Shown: positions 26,406 through 34,690 of the stretch, one piece after another
How the letters are laid out: every line of letters starts with the position of its first letter
Position numbering within the stretch: the stretch's first letter is position 1
From: Lentzea flava
GTDB taxonomy: Bacteria > Actinomycetota > Actinomycetes > Mycobacteriales > Pseudonocardiaceae
DNA length: 64,000 nt
Direction: 5' to 3'
Assembly: GCF_014648475.1 (NCBI RefSeq)
Contig: NZ_BMRE01000023.1
Coordinates: 1-64,000 of the forward strand
The notes under the pieces: generated by a model
Database searches by the model: none
What the model was told of the DNA's origin: nothing
The model's input: the letters and a program-made list of their open reading frames with translations, nothing else
Position numbers and translations under genes: made by a program

Positions 26406-27761
26406 TCAACCACCGACGATCGTCGGCAGCTTGAGGCGTACTGAGGCGCCTTGTCCGGTGGGCAGGAACCGCACGGCACCTCCGTGCACCGCAACGATGT
26501 CCGCCACGATCGCCAGCCCCAGGCCGGAACCGGGCAGGCCGCGGGCACCGGGCGCGCGCCAGAACCGTTCGAACGCCGCCTCCCTGTGTTCGGCCGGCAG
26601 TCCGGGGCCCTCGTCGGTGACGGTGAGCCAGCCCGGCCGGGAGCGGACGGTGATCGTCGAACCGGGCGGGCCGAACTTCACCGCGTTGTCCAGCAGGTTC
26701 AGCACGCTGCGTTCGAGCGCGGCGGCGTCGCCGAGGGTTCGCCACGGCGAGCGGTCGACGTCGAAGACGTGGTCGTGGGCACGGCTGCGGGCGCGTTTCA
26801 CGGCGCGGTCGATCACGTCGGCGACCTCGACGGGTTCGCGGGCCAGTTCGCGGTCGTCGCGGGCGAGCACGACGAGCTCGGTGACCAGGTCGCTGAACTC
26901 CTGGCTCTGGGCCTGCAGGCGGTCGAGGACCTCACCGCGCTGGGGCAGCTCGCGGCCCGTGCGTTCGCTGCGCACCAACAGATCGATGTTGGTGCGCAGG
27001 CTCGTCAACGGTGTGCGGAGCTCGTGGGCGGCGTCGTTGACGAGATCTCGCTGCCGGCGGCGGGATTCGGCCAGTGCGGCGGTCATCGACGTGAAGGCGC
27101 GGCCGAGTCTGCCGACCTCGTCCTGACCCGAGACGGTGACCGGGGTGCTCAGGTCCTCGGTGCGGGCGATGTGCTCGGCGGTTTCGGTGAGGCGTTCCAT
27201 CGGGGCGAGCGCGCGGCGGGTCAGCCAGAGGCCGAGTGCGGCGACCAGCACCGCGCCGAAGACGGCGACGCTCACCAGCACCCCCGCCAGCGCGGCCAGC
27301 GTGTCGTCGATCTCGACCAGGCTGCGGCTGAGGATCAGGACGTCGCCGTTGTCCAGCGGTACCAGCAGAACCCGCACCGACGCCCCCGACGCCGTCAGGC
27401 CGTCGCGGAACGTCGTGGTGGTCACCTGGTCGTCGCCGGCGATGGTGACGACCGGGTCGACGCCGGGCGGCGCGCAGGTGCTGCCGTCGGACTTGAACAG
27501 CTGGATGCCCTGGAGGACCAGTTGCAGCCCCTGGCCGGGAACGCCCTCGTCGCACCGCAGCTTGAACTCCCGCCGCATCCCTGGCTCCGGTGGCCGCAGG
27601 ACGGGTGGCGGCAGGCTCGCGAGCATCGACTTGTCCAGCTGGGTGCGCAGGTTGTGCTCGGTCACGAGCCAGGTGACGACGCTGATCCCGGCGATCGCGA
27701 CCGCCACCACGCAAGCGGTGATCAACGCCAGTTTGCTGCGCAGCAACACCGGGGCCTTCAC
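26406..27761 (-). CDS. Sensor histidine kinase (MprB-like)
   Basis: About 451 residues from GTG 27761, which overlaps the regulator stop by 4 bp. Order: first membrane helix (LALITACVVAVAIAGISVV), an extracytoplasmic domain of ~120 residues with two Cys (LRCDEGVPGQG, STCAPPGVD), a second helix, a HAMP linker (RRALAPMERLTETAEHI), the H-box NDAAHELRTPLTSLRTNID, the N-box SVLNLLDNAVKFGPPG, then DEGPGLP and GSGLGLAIV. A complete class I kinase. The paired Cys outside the membrane could form a disulfide that reports envelope redox state; that is speculation. Gene order with the regulator resembles mprAB. Confidence 0.92.
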   Translation of the reverse strand: MKAPVLLRSKLALITACVVAVAIAGISVVTWLVTEHNLRTQLDKSMLASLPPPVLRPPEPGMRREFKLRCDEGVPGQGLQLVLQGIQLFKSDGSTCAPPGVDPVVTIAGDDQVTTTTFRDGLTASGASVRVLLVPLDNGDVLILSRSLVEIDDTLAALAGVLVSVAVFGAVLVAALGLWLTRRALAPMERLTETAEHIARTEDLSTPVTVSGQDEVGRLGRAFTSMTAALAESRRRQRDLVNDAAHELRTPLTSLRTNIDLLVRSERTGRELPQRGEVLDRLQAQSQEFSDLVTELVVLARDDRELAREPVEVADVIDRAVKRARSRAHDHVFDVDRSPWRTLGDAAALERSVLNLLDNAVKFGPPGSTITVRSRPGWLTVTDEGPGLPAEHREAAFERFWRAPGARGLPGSGLGLAIVADIVAVHGGAVRFLPTGQGASVRLKLPTIVGG

Positions 27762-28423
27762 GACGACTCGCGCAGGATGAAACCCATGCCGCGCACCGTG
27801 TGCAGCAGACGGGACCGGCCGCCTGCCTCGGTCTTGCGGCGCAGGTAGCCGATGTACACGTCGAGGTTGTTGGTGCCCTGGTCGTGACCCCACACGGCGT
27901 GCTTGAGGTGCTGCTTGGTCAGCAACCGCTGCGGCTCGCGGAGGAACACCGCGAGCAGGTCGAACTCGGTCGGGGTCAGGTCGAGCCGCGTGCCGGCCCT
28001 GGTGACCTCGCGGGCCTGCGGATCCATGGCCAGGTCGGCGAAGCGCAGCGCGCTCGGGACCGGTCTCAGCCGGTTCTGCTTGAGCAGCGCGCGGACGCGG
28101 GCCAGGAGCTCCTCCAGCGCGAACGGCTTGACCAGGTAGTCGTCGGCGCCGGCGTCCAGGCCGGTGACCCGGTCGCCCAGCGCGTCACGGGCGGTGAGCA
28201 TCAGCACCGGCAGGCGCTCTCCCGCCGCGCGCAACCGGCGGCAGGCCTCCGAACCGTCGACGTTCGGCATCATCAGGTCGAGGATCGCCAGGTCGATGCC
28301 GGTGAGCAGGCGCAACGCCTCGGCTCCGTCGGCGGCGGTGGTGACCTGGTAGCCCTCGAACTCGAGGCTGCGCCGCAGACTGTCCCGGACGTCCGGGTCG
28401 TCGTCCACCACGAGCAGTCGCAT
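27758..28423 (-). CDS. OmpR-family response regulator (MprA-like)
   Basis: 221 residues: receiver domain with acidic pocket DDD at 7-9, phosphoacceptor D49 (AILDLMMPNVDG), Thr in LMLTARD and Lys in DYLVKPFALEELLARVRALL; then a winged helix (LDLTPTEFDLLAVFLREPQ, recognition part NNLDVYIGYLRRKTEAGG). It binds DNA when phosphorylated by the kinase encoded just downstream. The 155-bp divergent spacer to the GT2 gene likely holds its own promoter and could hold binding sites for control of both sides. Confidence 0.93.
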   Translation of the reverse strand: MRLLVVDDDPDVRDSLRRSLEFEGYQVTTAADGAEALRLLTGIDLAILDLMMPNVDGSEACRRLRAAGERLPVLMLTARDALGDRVTGLDAGADDYLVKPFALEELLARVRALLKQNRLRPVPSALRFADLAMDPQAREVTRAGTRLDLTPTEFDLLAVFLREPQRLLTKQHLKHAVWGHDQGTNNLDVYIGYLRRKTEAGGRSRLLHTVRGMGFILRESS

Positions 28424-28578
28424 GCCGGTGACGGTAGAGACGGAACCTGTGAGCCCGCTGTGTGAAGCGGCCGCCTCTCACGAATCTCTCAGCAGAAGCC
28501 AAGGACGTTCTCACGACCGCGTCACCACTCTCGGTGGTGCAGCGATCACCGCTGTGTCCACAGTAGAACGGAGATCCA

Positions 28579-29796
28579 ATGGCGGTGAGCACCGCACAGG
28601 CCACGGGGACGGTGGACATCATGATCCCCGTCTACAACGAGGAACGCGCCCTGCCTGGTTGCGTCGAGGTGCTGCACGCATTCCTCGAAGAGCAGTTCCC
28701 GTTCGACTGGTCGATCGTGGTCGTGGACAACGCCAGCACCGACGCAACCCTGGCGGTGGCCGAGAAGCTGGCCGCCCGGTACGAGCGGGTCCGCGTGCAC
28801 CACCTCGACCGCAAGGGCCGCGGGCTCGCGTTGCGGGAGTCGTGGGGTGCCAGCGAGGCGGCCGTCGTCGTCTACATGGACGTCGACCTCTCCACCGGAC
28901 TGGACGGGCTGCTGCCGCTGGTCGCGCCGCTGCTCAACGGGCACTCGGACCTCGCGATCGGCTCTCGGCTCGCACCCGGTTCGCGGACGGTGCGCGGACC
29001 ACGCCGTGAGCTGGTCTCCCGCGCGTACAACGCGTTGATCCGGCTGACGCACGGCGCGCGGTTCAGCGACGCCCAGTGCGGCTTCAAGGCGGCGCGGACC
29101 GAGGTCGTCCGGCCGTTGCTCGACCGGGCGCGCGACGAGGCGTGGTTCTTCGACACCGAGCTGCTGCTCCTGGCCGAGCACAACGGTCTGCGGGTGCACG
29201 AGGTGCCGGTCGACTGGGTCGAGGACGTGGACAGCCGGGTCGACGTCGTGCGCACCGCGATCGACGACATCAAGGGCCTGATCCGAGTGGCGCGCGCCAA
29301 GGCCAACGGCACGGCGCTCGTTCGCGGTCTGCCGCAACGGCCCCAGCCCCGCGCCATCCACCCCGACGCCGTGCTGAGCCGCAGCGAGGGCGGGCTCTCC
29401 TGGCAGATGCTGTCGTTCGCGGTGATCGGCGTGATCTCCACGCTCGCGAACCTGGCTCTGTACGGCGTCTTCCGGCTGTGGTGGCCGGTGCTGACGGCCA
29501 ACCTCGCCGCTCTGGTGATCACGACTCTCTTCAACACGGAGGCCAACCGCCGCTTCACCTTCACGGCCCGCAACACCGCCCGCGGCAGAACGCATCTGCA
29601 GGGCTTCGTGGTGTTCGGCCTCTACTACGCGTTCACGTCGGCCGCGCTGCTCGTCCTGCACGCGGCCGTTCCCGACCCGTCCCGCGCGCTGGAGCTGGCC
29701 GTGCTGCTCGGCTCGTCGGCCATCGGCACGGTGGGGCGCTTCTTCCTGTTGCGGAGCTGGGTGTTCCGCCGGGTCAACCGAAAGGACCAGGCATGA
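28579..29796 (+). CDS. GT2 glycosyltransferase fused to a GtrA-like membrane domain
   Basis: 405 residues. The N-terminal ~250 residues are a GT-A fold GT2 transferase of the polyprenyl-phosphate sugar synthase type: DIMIPVYNEERALPGCVEVL, and DXD as VYMDVDLSTGLDG, then LAIGSRLAPGSRTVRGPRRE. The C-terminal ~130 residues carry four membrane helices of the GtrA family (SFAVIGVISTLANLALYGVF). This combination makes or flips an undecaprenyl-phosphate-linked sugar at the membrane. The stop overlaps the next start by 4 bp (ATGA); the next gene is a membrane GT39 enzyme that would use such a lipid-linked sugar. Confidence 0.88.
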   Translation: MAVSTAQATGTVDIMIPVYNEERALPGCVEVLHAFLEEQFPFDWSIVVVDNASTDATLAVAEKLAARYERVRVHHLDRKGRGLALRESWGASEAAVVVYMDVDLSTGLDGLLPLVAPLLNGHSDLAIGSRLAPGSRTVRGPRRELVSRAYNALIRLTHGARFSDAQCGFKAARTEVVRPLLDRARDEAWFFDTELLLLAEHNGLRVHEVPVDWVEDVDSRVDVVRTAIDDIKGLIRVARAKANGTALVRGLPQRPQPRAIHPDAVLSRSEGGLSWQMLSFAVIGVISTLANLALYGVFRLWWPVLTANLAALVITTLFNTEANRRFTFTARNTARGRTHLQGFVVFGLYYAFTSAALLVLHAAVPDPSRALELAVLLGSSAIGTVGRFFLLRSWVFRRVNRKDQA

Positions 29797-31772
29797 CCGC
29801 CACTGCCGAAGTGGCTTCTCCCGCCGACACGCCGGAATCCCACCGGCCTTCCCGTTGGCACGTGTGGGCGCTCGTCGCGATCTGTGTAGTGGCAGGGGTT
29901 CTGTACGTGTGGGCGATCGGCTCCGGCCAGATCGGCAACGCGTACTACTCGGCCGCCGCGAAGTCCATGTCGACGAGCTTCACCAACTTCCTGTTCGGCT
30001 CCTTCGACCCCGCCGGGGTGGTGACCGTCGACAAGCCGCCGATGGCGTTGTGGCCTCAGGCCGTCGCCGTGTGGCTCTTCGGGTTCCACGGGTGGGCGGT
30101 GTTGCTGCCGCAGGTGATCGAGGGTGTGGCGGCGGTGTTCCTGTTGCACCGCACGGTCCGGCTGTGGGCGGACGAGAAGGTGGCGTTGCTCGCGGCGCTG
30201 ATCCTGGCGCTGACGCCGATCACCGTGGCGATCAACCGGGACAACAACCCGGACACGCTGCTGGTGTTGCTGCTCGTGGCCGCGGCCTACGCGTTCACAC
30301 GGTCTGTTCGCGCGGACGGGAGCAGGAAGTGGTTGCTGTGGTGCGCGTTCTTCCTCGGCTGCGGGTTCCTGACCAAGATGCTGCAGGCCTGGATCGTGGT
30401 GCCTGCCTTCGCTCTGGCGTACCTCGTCGGTGTGTCGACGCCGGTGAAGCGGCGGATTCTCGACCTGCTGGCGGCCGCCGCGGTGCTCGTGGCGTCGTCG
30501 TTCTGGTGGGTGGCGCTGCACGCGTGGTGGCCGGGATCCAAGCCGTACATCGGCGGCAGCACGGACGGCGGCGCCTGGGACCTGATCATCGGGTACAACG
30601 GTCTCGGCCGGGTGTTCGGCGGTGACGGCAACCGGGGTGGTTCCGGGCCGCCTCCGGAGATGGAGTTCGCCGGGCCCGGCGGTGGTGCGATGTTCGGCGG
30701 GCAGCCGGGGATCACGCGCATGTTCGACGCCTCGGTCGGTGGGCAGATCTCGTGGCTGTTGCCGTTGTGCCTGGTGGTGTTGGCCGCGGTCTCCGTCGCC
30801 GGCGTGCTGCGGTGGCGGGCGAAGGCCCCCGGCAATCCCGCCGAACGCGCCGGCTGGTTCATGTGGGGTGGCTGGCTGCTCGTCACGGCCGCGGTGTTCA
30901 GCTTCGCGCAGGGCATCTTCCACCCGTACTACACGACGATGCTGGCGCCGGCGGTGGCCGCGATCAGTGCTGCCGGGATCGTGATGTTCTGGCGCGCCAA
31001 GAGCTTTGTGCGGTTCCTGCTGCCGCTGACGGTCGCGATCACCGCGGTGTGGGCGTTCGTGGTGGTGTCGCGCGACACGTCGTTCCACGGGTGGACTCGC
31101 TGGGCGACGATCGGAGTCGCCGTGGTCGCGGTGGTCGTGCTCCTTCTCGGTCTGCGGCGGGTCGGGCTGGTGGCCGCGCTCGTCGCCGTGCTGCTGACCC
31201 CCGCGGTGTGGTCCACCGCCACCGCTGCCAGGGCGAGCAACAACGGCGTGATGCCCGCGGCCGGGCCGATCGATCGCGCCGGCGGTGGGTTCATCTACCG
31301 CAACGGCCAGCCGCCGCCGAACGGGATGCAGCCACCCGCTGGAATGCAACCACCCGGAGGCATGCGCAACCGCGGGCCGATGATCGGTGGTCCGGGTGGC
31401 ATGCGCGGCGAGCTGACCGACGAGCAGAAGCGGATCCTGAAGTACGCCAAGGAGAACAGCGGCGGCGCCGAGATCACCCTGGCGGTCGACGGATCGGCGC
31501 AGGCGGCTTCGCCGTTCATCATGGGCTCGGACGAGGTGGTGATCGGCATGGGCGGGTTCTCCGGCTCGGACAACGCGCCGTCGGTCGACCAGCTCCAGTC
31601 GTGGGTGAGCGAGGGCAAGCTGAAGTTCGTGCTCGGCGGCGGAGAGCGCGGCGGCCCGCGCGGCGGCCGCGGCGACCACGGCCGCCAGGAGTGGATCCAG
31701 CAGCACTGCTCCACAGTGGACCCGAGCGCGTACGGCGGATCCACCGAGACCCTGCTGGAGTGCCACGCGTGA
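29793..31772 (+). CDS. Membrane glycosyltransferase, GT39/ArnT-like
   Basis: 659 residues from ATG 29793. It has about eleven hydrophobic segments. The N-terminal loop has VVTVDKPPMALWPQA, matching the conserved acidic D-K-P-P motif of protein mannosyltransferase/ArnT-type enzymes, and NRDNNPDTLLVLLLVAAAY follows. The C-terminal ~200 residues form an extracytoplasmic domain rich in Gly, Met, Pro and Gln (MQPPAGMQPPGGM) and end with a Cys pair. It probably transfers a sugar from a polyprenyl carrier to protein or cell-wall polymer outside the membrane, fed by the coupled GT2-GtrA gene. Confidence 0.87.
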   Translation: MTATAEVASPADTPESHRPSRWHVWALVAICVVAGVLYVWAIGSGQIGNAYYSAAAKSMSTSFTNFLFGSFDPAGVVTVDKPPMALWPQAVAVWLFGFHGWAVLLPQVIEGVAAVFLLHRTVRLWADEKVALLAALILALTPITVAINRDNNPDTLLVLLLVAAAYAFTRSVRADGSRKWLLWCAFFLGCGFLTKMLQAWIVVPAFALAYLVGVSTPVKRRILDLLAAAAVLVASSFWWVALHAWWPGSKPYIGGSTDGGAWDLIIGYNGLGRVFGGDGNRGGSGPPPEMEFAGPGGGAMFGGQPGITRMFDASVGGQISWLLPLCLVVLAAVSVAGVLRWRAKAPGNPAERAGWFMWGGWLLVTAAVFSFAQGIFHPYYTTMLAPAVAAISAAGIVMFWRAKSFVRFLLPLTVAITAVWAFVVVSRDTSFHGWTRWATIGVAVVAVVVLLLGLRRVGLVAALVAVLLTPAVWSTATAARASNNGVMPAAGPIDRAGGGFIYRNGQPPPNGMQPPAGMQPPGGMRNRGPMIGGPGGMRGELTDEQKRILKYAKENSGGAEITLAVDGSAQAASPFIMGSDEVVIGMGGFSGSDNAPSVDQLQSWVSEGKLKFVLGGGERGGPRGGRGDHGRQEWIQQHCSTVDPSAYGGSTETLLECHA

Positions 31773-31808
31773 GGTGATGCGCCCAGGCCACGGCCCAGGC
31801 GCACGCCC

Positions 31809-31928
31809 CTAGTCCCGCGGCCGGTCTTCAGCCGCGGGAACGAGCACCTCCTCCCGTGGCAACTCCTCGTCATCGAGGCCGAGCACGTGACACACCTGTT
31901 CCCTGCTGGCTCCGAACATGAAGCACAT
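31809..31928 (-). CDS. Possible 39-aa small protein (weak call)
   Basis: A short minus-strand frame, MCFMFGASREQVCHVLGLDD then ELPREEVLVPAAEDRPRD. The sequence looks protein-like, with two Cys and an acidic tail, but there is no good ribosome-binding site, and the 3' end overlaps a hairpin that probably terminates the upstream GT39 gene. It could be chance. Confidence 0.25.
   Translation of the reverse strand: MCFMFGASREQVCHVLGLDDEELPREEVLVPAAEDRPRD
31813..31839. terminator. Hairpin after the GT39 gene
   Basis: TCCCGCGGC (31813-31821) and GCCGCGGGA (31831-31839) form a 9-bp perfect stem with a 9-nt loop, 40 bp after the GT39 stop. No T-run follows. Confidence 0.6.
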
Positions 31929-32066
31929 GCCGTCGACGCTAGGCCGGCCCTCTCGCCGCAAGCTTCTCGATTCCTGCCCGTCTCGTGAAATTTGCAGACG
32001 CATGGCTCCGCACGAGCATCCTCGTGCTGGGATCTGCGTCCTGGAGGAGCGAGAGGGAGGGGCACC

Positions 32067-33377
32067 ATGACCGATCGCGGTGACCGCATTGTGAGCGTGC
32101 TCGAGGACGCCTTCGCCGGGCTGATGTCCGCCGATCCCGCCGCGTTCCGGCACAAGTTCCGCAAGATGGCGGCCGAACCGTTCGCGTTCTACAGAGGCAG
32201 CGCCTGCCTGTTCTACGCCGACATGGCCGAATTGCCCGACGAATGGACCGACGACCGCACCAGCCGCATCTGGATCCAGGGCGACCTGCACGCGCAGAAC
32301 TTCGGCACCTACATGGACTCCGAGGGCACGCTCGTCTTCGACGTCAACGACTTCTACGAGGCCTACCTCGGCTCGTTCACCTGGGACCTCCGCCGCTTCG
32401 CCGCCTCCATGGCCCTGCTGGGCTGGCGCAAGGCACTGCCGGACAGCGCGATCACCGACCTGATCCGCACCTACGTCGCCGCCTACGTGGCCCAGGTCCG
32501 CTCGTTCGCCGAACACCCGAACGACGAACTCTTCAGCCTGCGCCTCGACAGCACCGAGGGCGCCCTGCACCGAGTCCTGCAACGCGCCCGCCTCGCCACC
32601 CGAATCGGCCTGCTGGACGAGAAAACCGTCATCGTCGACTACGAACGCGTCTTCCGCCGCGACCGCGAGGGCACCCACGAGCTCGACCCGCAGGCGCGCG
32701 CCACCGTCGAGGAGGCCTTCGCGTCCTACCTCGACACCATCCCGACCGGCAAGCGGGCGAGCAGCCGCACCTACACCGTCAAGGACGTCGTCGGCCGCAG
32801 CGGCTTCGGCATCGGCTCAGCCGGCCTGCACGCCTACAACATCCTGGTCGAGGGCCGCACCCAGGCGCTGGAGAACGACGTCGTCCTGTCCATGAAGCAG
32901 GCCAACGTAGCCGCCCCCAGCCGGATCGTCCCCGACCAGCGCATCCGCGACTACTTCACCGACCACGGCCACCGCACCGCCGTCTCGCAACGGGCCCTGC
33001 AGGCCCACGCCGACCCGTGGCTCGGCCACACCCAGATCAACGGCGTCGGCTACGTCGTCGCCGAGCTCTCCCCCTACGAGGCCGACCTCGACTGGTCCGA
33101 CCTCACCGAGCCCGCCGACATGCTCCCGGTCCTCGACCACCTGGGCCGCGCCACGGCCAAGATGCACTGCGTGGCCGACGAGGACTCCGAGCAGACCCTC
33201 GTCGCGTTCCAGTGCGAGGAAGCCATCGCCGCCGTGATCGGTGACCGGGAGACCGCGTTCACCGACGCCATCGTCGCGTTCGCCCTCGACTACGCGCGTC
33301 AGACCCGTGAGGACCACCGCCTGTTCGTGGACGCGTTCCGGGAGGGCCGGTTCCAGAGTGTCGGCTCGACCGCGTGA
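32067..33377 (+). CDS. DUF2252 family protein (kinase-like fold)
   Basis: 436 residues from ATG 32067, preceded by GAGGGAGG. Has the DUF2252 signature blocks RKMAAEPFAFYRGSACLFYA, WIQGDLHAQNFGTYMDSEG and LVFDVNDFYEAYLGSFTWDL, comparable with the catalytic HGDxHxxN and DxD loops of aminoglycoside/choline-kinase-like folds. It is a soluble enzyme of unknown substrate, common in actinomycetes. It stands alone, followed 46 bp later by an XRE regulator. The longer frame back to 31992 lacks a ribosome-binding site and is not used. Confidence 0.87.
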   Translation: MTDRGDRIVSVLEDAFAGLMSADPAAFRHKFRKMAAEPFAFYRGSACLFYADMAELPDEWTDDRTSRIWIQGDLHAQNFGTYMDSEGTLVFDVNDFYEAYLGSFTWDLRRFAASMALLGWRKALPDSAITDLIRTYVAAYVAQVRSFAEHPNDELFSLRLDSTEGALHRVLQRARLATRIGLLDEKTVIVDYERVFRRDREGTHELDPQARATVEEAFASYLDTIPTGKRASSRTYTVKDVVGRSGFGIGSAGLHAYNILVEGRTQALENDVVLSMKQANVAAPSRIVPDQRIRDYFTDHGHRTAVSQRALQAHADPWLGHTQINGVGYVVAELSPYEADLDWSDLTEPADMLPVLDHLGRATAKMHCVADEDSEQTLVAFQCEEAIAAVIGDRETAFTDAIVAFALDYARQTREDHRLFVDAFREGRFQSVGSTA

Positions 33378-33423
33378 GCCGTTCGGCGGTACGTTTGCGG
33401 CCAATCGAACGACAGGAACCCCG

Positions 33424-34290
33424 ATGGCCCGCTCCGACGACGCCCAGCACGACCTCGACGACCTGGGTGCTCTTCTCCGCACACAGCGGAAGAGGGCTGG
33501 GCTCACCGGGGTCGAGGCCGCTCGGCGGGCTGGGTTCACCCAGTCGAAGCTGTCCAGGATCGAGACCGGTCTGCTGCTGCCGAGCCCGGACGACGTGCGC
33601 CGGCTGGCCGCCGGGCTGGGCATGGAGGCCGATGCATCGGCACGAGCTCTCGAGTTGATCGACCGTCTGCAGGACGAACACGCGGCGCGTCGTGTCGTGC
33701 TGCGCCGTGGAGTCATCACGGAGCACACCGCACTGCTGGCCAAGTTCGGGAACGCCGGATACGTCGTGGCAGCGGACCCCGTCGTCGTGCCTGACTGGCT
33801 GCGCACCCGCGACTACCTGCTCGCGGCGGCAGGCCCGTTGTCCGAACGCAACACCGAGGCAGCAACGGCGCTGCTGCGCAGGCGGCAGCAAATGATGGCG
33901 ACGCCGGGCTTCCGGTTCGAGTTCTACGTGTTCGCGTCGGCGCTGGGAACCCGTGTCGGCTCGTCGCGGATCATGGCGGAACAGACCTGGGAGCTGGCCA
34001 CGATCAGCGATCGGTACCCGAACGTCGTACTTCGCGTGATCCACCACAAGAGCGAGCTCACGCCCGTCCTTCCCCACGGCTTCGAGGTGCACGACGACCG
34101 GCAGGCCGTGCTCACGCTGGTCCCCGGAGTAGTGGTGATCACGTCGGACAACGACGTGCAGCCGTTCCGCCACATCGTCAGCTCGCTGCGGAAGTGCGCG
34201 ATGAACGCGGAGCAGTCGCGCGCTTACCTCGAACACTTCAGCAGGGCCTACGACATGGATCGGCAAACGGGCGAGAAGTACGCCTCCTGA
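33424..34290 (+). CDS. XRE-family regulator with DUF5753 domain
   Basis: 288 residues: an N-terminal helix-turn-helix (LGALLRTQRKRAGLTGVEA, TQSKLSRIETGLLLPSPDDV) followed by a ~180-residue DUF5753 sensor-like domain (VVPDWLRTRDYLLAAAG, then GFEVHDDRQAVLTLVPGVV). In streptomycetes such regulators usually sit next to a small DUF397 gene. No DUF397 gene is present here; instead a 52-aa hydrophobic peptide is encoded on the opposite strand immediately after. It may regulate the nearby SARP gene; this is inference. Confidence 0.87.
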   Translation: MARSDDAQHDLDDLGALLRTQRKRAGLTGVEAARRAGFTQSKLSRIETGLLLPSPDDVRRLAAGLGMEADASARALELIDRLQDEHAARRVVLRRGVITEHTALLAKFGNAGYVVAADPVVVPDWLRTRDYLLAAAGPLSERNTEAATALLRRRQQMMATPGFRFEFYVFASALGTRVGSSRIMAEQTWELATISDRYPNVVLRVIHHKSELTPVLPHGFEVHDDRQAVLTLVPGVVVITSDNDVQPFRHIVSSLRKCAMNAEQSRAYLEHFSRAYDMDRQTGEKYAS

Positions 34291-34383
34291 GCTGGTGGGC
34301 GGCACACGTCCGCCCACCAGACAGAAGAAGAACGTGAACTGCTTTCAAAACGGGCACGCAAGCCGGAGTTCCAGCGCGATCGC

Positions 34384-34542
34384 CTAGTCGAGCTGGTCGT
34401 CGCCGCTGATCTCGTCGACCCAGTGTTTCGAGGCCGTCCTGACCTCGGTCGATGTCGCGTCGGCGTGGGTCATTGCCACAGCCGCCGCAACAGCGAACAC
34501 GCCGAAGACGGCGCACACAAACCGACGTAGAGCCTTGTTCAA
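34384..34542 (-). CDS. 52-aa peptide with hydrophobic N-terminus
   Basis: From TTG 34542, with CAGGAGAA upstream. Sequence begins LNKALRRFVCAVFGVFAVAA: a positively charged start and a ~20-residue hydrophobic core ending around AMTHA, then a 28-residue polar, acidic tail ending DDQLD. This is a signal peptide or membrane anchor with a short mature peptide. It lies between the XRE-DUF5753 regulator and the SARP-type regulator, both of families often linked to signalling. A signalling peptide is possible but unproven. Confidence 0.5.
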   Translation of the reverse strand: MNKALRRFVCAVFGVFAVAAAVAMTHADATSTEVRTASKHWVDEISGDDQLD

Positions 34543-34690
34543 GGCCGTTCTCCTGGTTTCTTGTCGCTGAGATGCGAGGTGAGGTCGCATATAACACCCC
34601 GACGGGCACCGACGTCAACCAGTCGCACTTCAGTGCGACACTCGAACAGGGCAGTCGTCCGCGAAAGATACCTGTCAGTAAAGAACGCCG

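Noticed and set aside
31992..32066. Upstream extension of the DUF2252 gene
   Set aside because: The in-frame ATG at 31992 has no ribosome-binding site, and the added residues are not family-like; ATG 32067 with GAGGGAGG is better.
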